Shown here one piece after another: positions 62,503 through 64,000 of a stretch of DNA of 64,000 nt. The notes beneath the pieces were generated by a model, which made no database searches, was not told where the DNA came from, and saw only the letters and a list, made by a program, of their open reading frames with translations. How positions within the stretch are numbered: the stretch's first letter is position 1; each line of letters opens with the position of its first letter. Source of the DNA: Sapria himalayana (taxonomy: Eukaryota > Streptophyta > Magnoliopsida > Malpighiales > Rafflesiaceae); contig JAREIK010010432.1 in the NCBI GenBank assembly GCA_029783825.1, positions 1 through 64,000 of the forward strand. Reading direction: 5' to 3'. The translations under genes were made by a program, and so were the position numbers.

Positions 62503-63935
62503 AAGCTGTATGACAATCAACTTTAATTTGTGTTTTTTCATGTCTATAATAACTATTTTTATATATTTGTAAATATGTCTATGTGTCCCCAAAATTATTG
62601 GGTAGAGTTTTAGTTTATTATAGGTATGTAAAATCCTTGGCGGGGCCTCCATGGTGCTGGGAACAACACCTTATTATATGAAGCCGTGAGATGCACCAAC
62701 AAAATTAATTCCATGCAAATGCAATTTGTTCTTGACACTCTTATTTTGTGCTGATAAGCATTATCGGAGTTCAGATCTGTGACTCCATGTTATTGGTTAT
62801 TGGTTTGTAAATGTAGTATGTTATGCTCCATCTGTAGGTGTAACAATATTCTCTATTTGCATGGAGTACTAGAAAAAAAAGAATGAGAAATGCTGACCAA
62901 GCCTGAGAAACCCATATGCGTGTTTTTTAAGTCTTATATTATTTTATTCTTTTGTCTTTGATTGTATGTGTATTTGCATTAAAGTACATGTGTGTGTGTC
63001 ATCTAAGGCTATGTGATTATATATACGTACATATAATAGTTAGTATATATGTACATATATACTTGGTATAAATGTATGTATATACTGAGTATATAAGTAC
63101 GTATATACCAAGTATATATGTTTGTATATACTGAGTATATTTGTACATATATACTCAGTATATACAGACTTATATATAATAGTATATATGTACGTATATA
63201 CTCTGTATTTACATACTTTTATATTGTAGTATATATGTATGTATATACTCGGTATATATGTACTTTTATACTGTAGTATATACATACGTATATACCGGGT
63301 ATATACATATGTGGATGCATATATTTATTTGTAGTCATGTATATATTATCATACGTACACACCTATTTACATGGACCCACTTTTGAATATATATTTGCTC
63401 GGGCTGGTTTAGTCATCATTGTGCATTGCTCACTGATATAGGTAATAAAAGCATTGGATATTAGACTTTTCTTAAAGCTGTGAAATGATATTTCTAGTCC
63501 AGGCCAGCCAGGCAGATAGAAGTTGGTCATAAAAATCTTAGTAATTGTATTGATATGCAATTATCACATTGTACAAAGAAAACGTATGCTTAAATAAGTC
63601 TTGTTGCTATAGATTCTGGAATGATTGGTTCTAATTGTACTATGTATTAGAATGATGTTGATGATGATGCTCATGTAGTGTCATGTAATTCTGGTCTAGG
63701 AGGAATATAGGGTCCTATATTAGGAGAAGCAGCTCACCGCCTCATCAATAACTCACTCAATCTCAAGTTCATTAGTCGAGCTTCATTGCATGCCTTACTT
63801 TTATTATTATTAGTGGTAGCAATGGTGGCAGTGGCAGTGGAGGAGGAAGCCGTAGTGGAGTCAGAGGTGGCATCAGCGATAGAAGTGGAAGAAGTGACAT
63901 AAGGGATAGCAGTGGCAGCACCAGTAGCAGGCGGC
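62503..63935 (+). repeat. Right arm segment B of the permuted inverted repeat
   Basis: In + orientation it is the reverse complement of 47,190-48,445. It starts AAGCTGTATGACAATCAAC, passes GTGTCCCCAAAATTATTGGG, the palindromic minisatellite (63,010-63,350), TCATCATTGTGCATTG and GATGATGATGCTCATG, and ends in a GC-rich triplet block (63,785-63,933). In the left copy this segment precedes segment A when read in this direction; here it follows. Confidence 0.88.
63010..63350. repeat. Palindromic minisatellite, longest copy
   Basis: About eleven units of roughly 25-30 bp built on TATATACT(G/C)AGTATATA and GTATATATGTACGTATATAC. Each unit is close to self-complementary, so the whole tract could extrude hairpins. 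Confidence 0.85.
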
Positions 63936-64000
63936 ATCTATCTATCTATCTATCTGCCTAATTATTTCTATATCTTTTTATATATAAATATCTATCTATC
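63936..64000. repeat. Start of a TATC array at the window edge
   Basis: CATCTATCTATCTATCTATC begins directly after the GC-rich triplet block and continues, with variants, to the end of the window. TATC orientation, like array 3. Its extent is unknown. Confidence 0.8.

Noticed and set aside
1..64000. GATA arrays as proof of a sex chromosome or centromere
   Set aside because: Long GATA arrays are known from such regions in some organisms, but nothing here shows linkage to either; no centromeric satellite or sex-linked gene is visible.
1..64000. tRNA or rRNA genes
   Set aside because: No A-box/B-box pairs with a clover-leaf and no rRNA core sequences were noticed on reading both strands.

Overview
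This is plant nuclear DNA, very AT-rich, with no intact host gene that I can recognise. The plant assignment rests on TNP2-type CACTA transposases, an hAT element, an L1-type LINE whose ORF2 ends in an RNase H domain, and fragments of plant-like genes (a PI31-like proteasome regulator and a leucine-rich-repeat receptor kinase) that keep intron borders. The species cannot be named from the sequence.

Layout. (1) 1-7,889: degenerate GATA/TAGA array. (2) 7,890-11,005: 5' part of a CACTA element pointing left, with its terminus at 11,005. (3) 11,006-15,788: second GATA array. (4) 15,789-about 27,077: CACTA copy 1 on the + strand, with its 5' terminus at 15,789, a decayed TNP2 transposase (20.6-24.2 kb) and a decayed TNPA/Transposase_24-like gene (24.4-26.4 kb); no 3' terminus is seen. 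(5) 27,078-28,080: array in TATC orientation. (6) 28,081-36,954: a foldback-like CACTA derivative. Both ends come from the 3' end of the transposon and form long imperfect inverted repeats around captured gene fragments (PI31 exons, kinase exons, unidentified exons). (7) 36,955-45,931: GATA array split by a 4.1-kb hAT element (37,848-41,974) flanked by 8-bp GATAGATA duplications. (8) 45,932-about 63,935: CACTA copy 2 on the - strand. Its TNPA-like gene is split by a full-length LINE (49,463-56,000) with a perfect 16-bp target-site duplication. The 3' region (46.4-48.4 kb) is repeated in inverted, circularly permuted order at 61.6-63.9 kb. (9) 63,936-64,000: start of another TATC array.

The main pattern is that CACTA termini sit at five array borders and that array orientation switches across the elements. 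This suggests repeated insertion into, or inversion around, GATA arrays. Relative order: the hAT is younger than its array, and the LINE is younger than CACTA copy 2. Every transposon gene seen carries stops or frameshifts. The very long open frames in the arrays are artefacts of a tetranucleotide that contains no stop codon when read as TATC.
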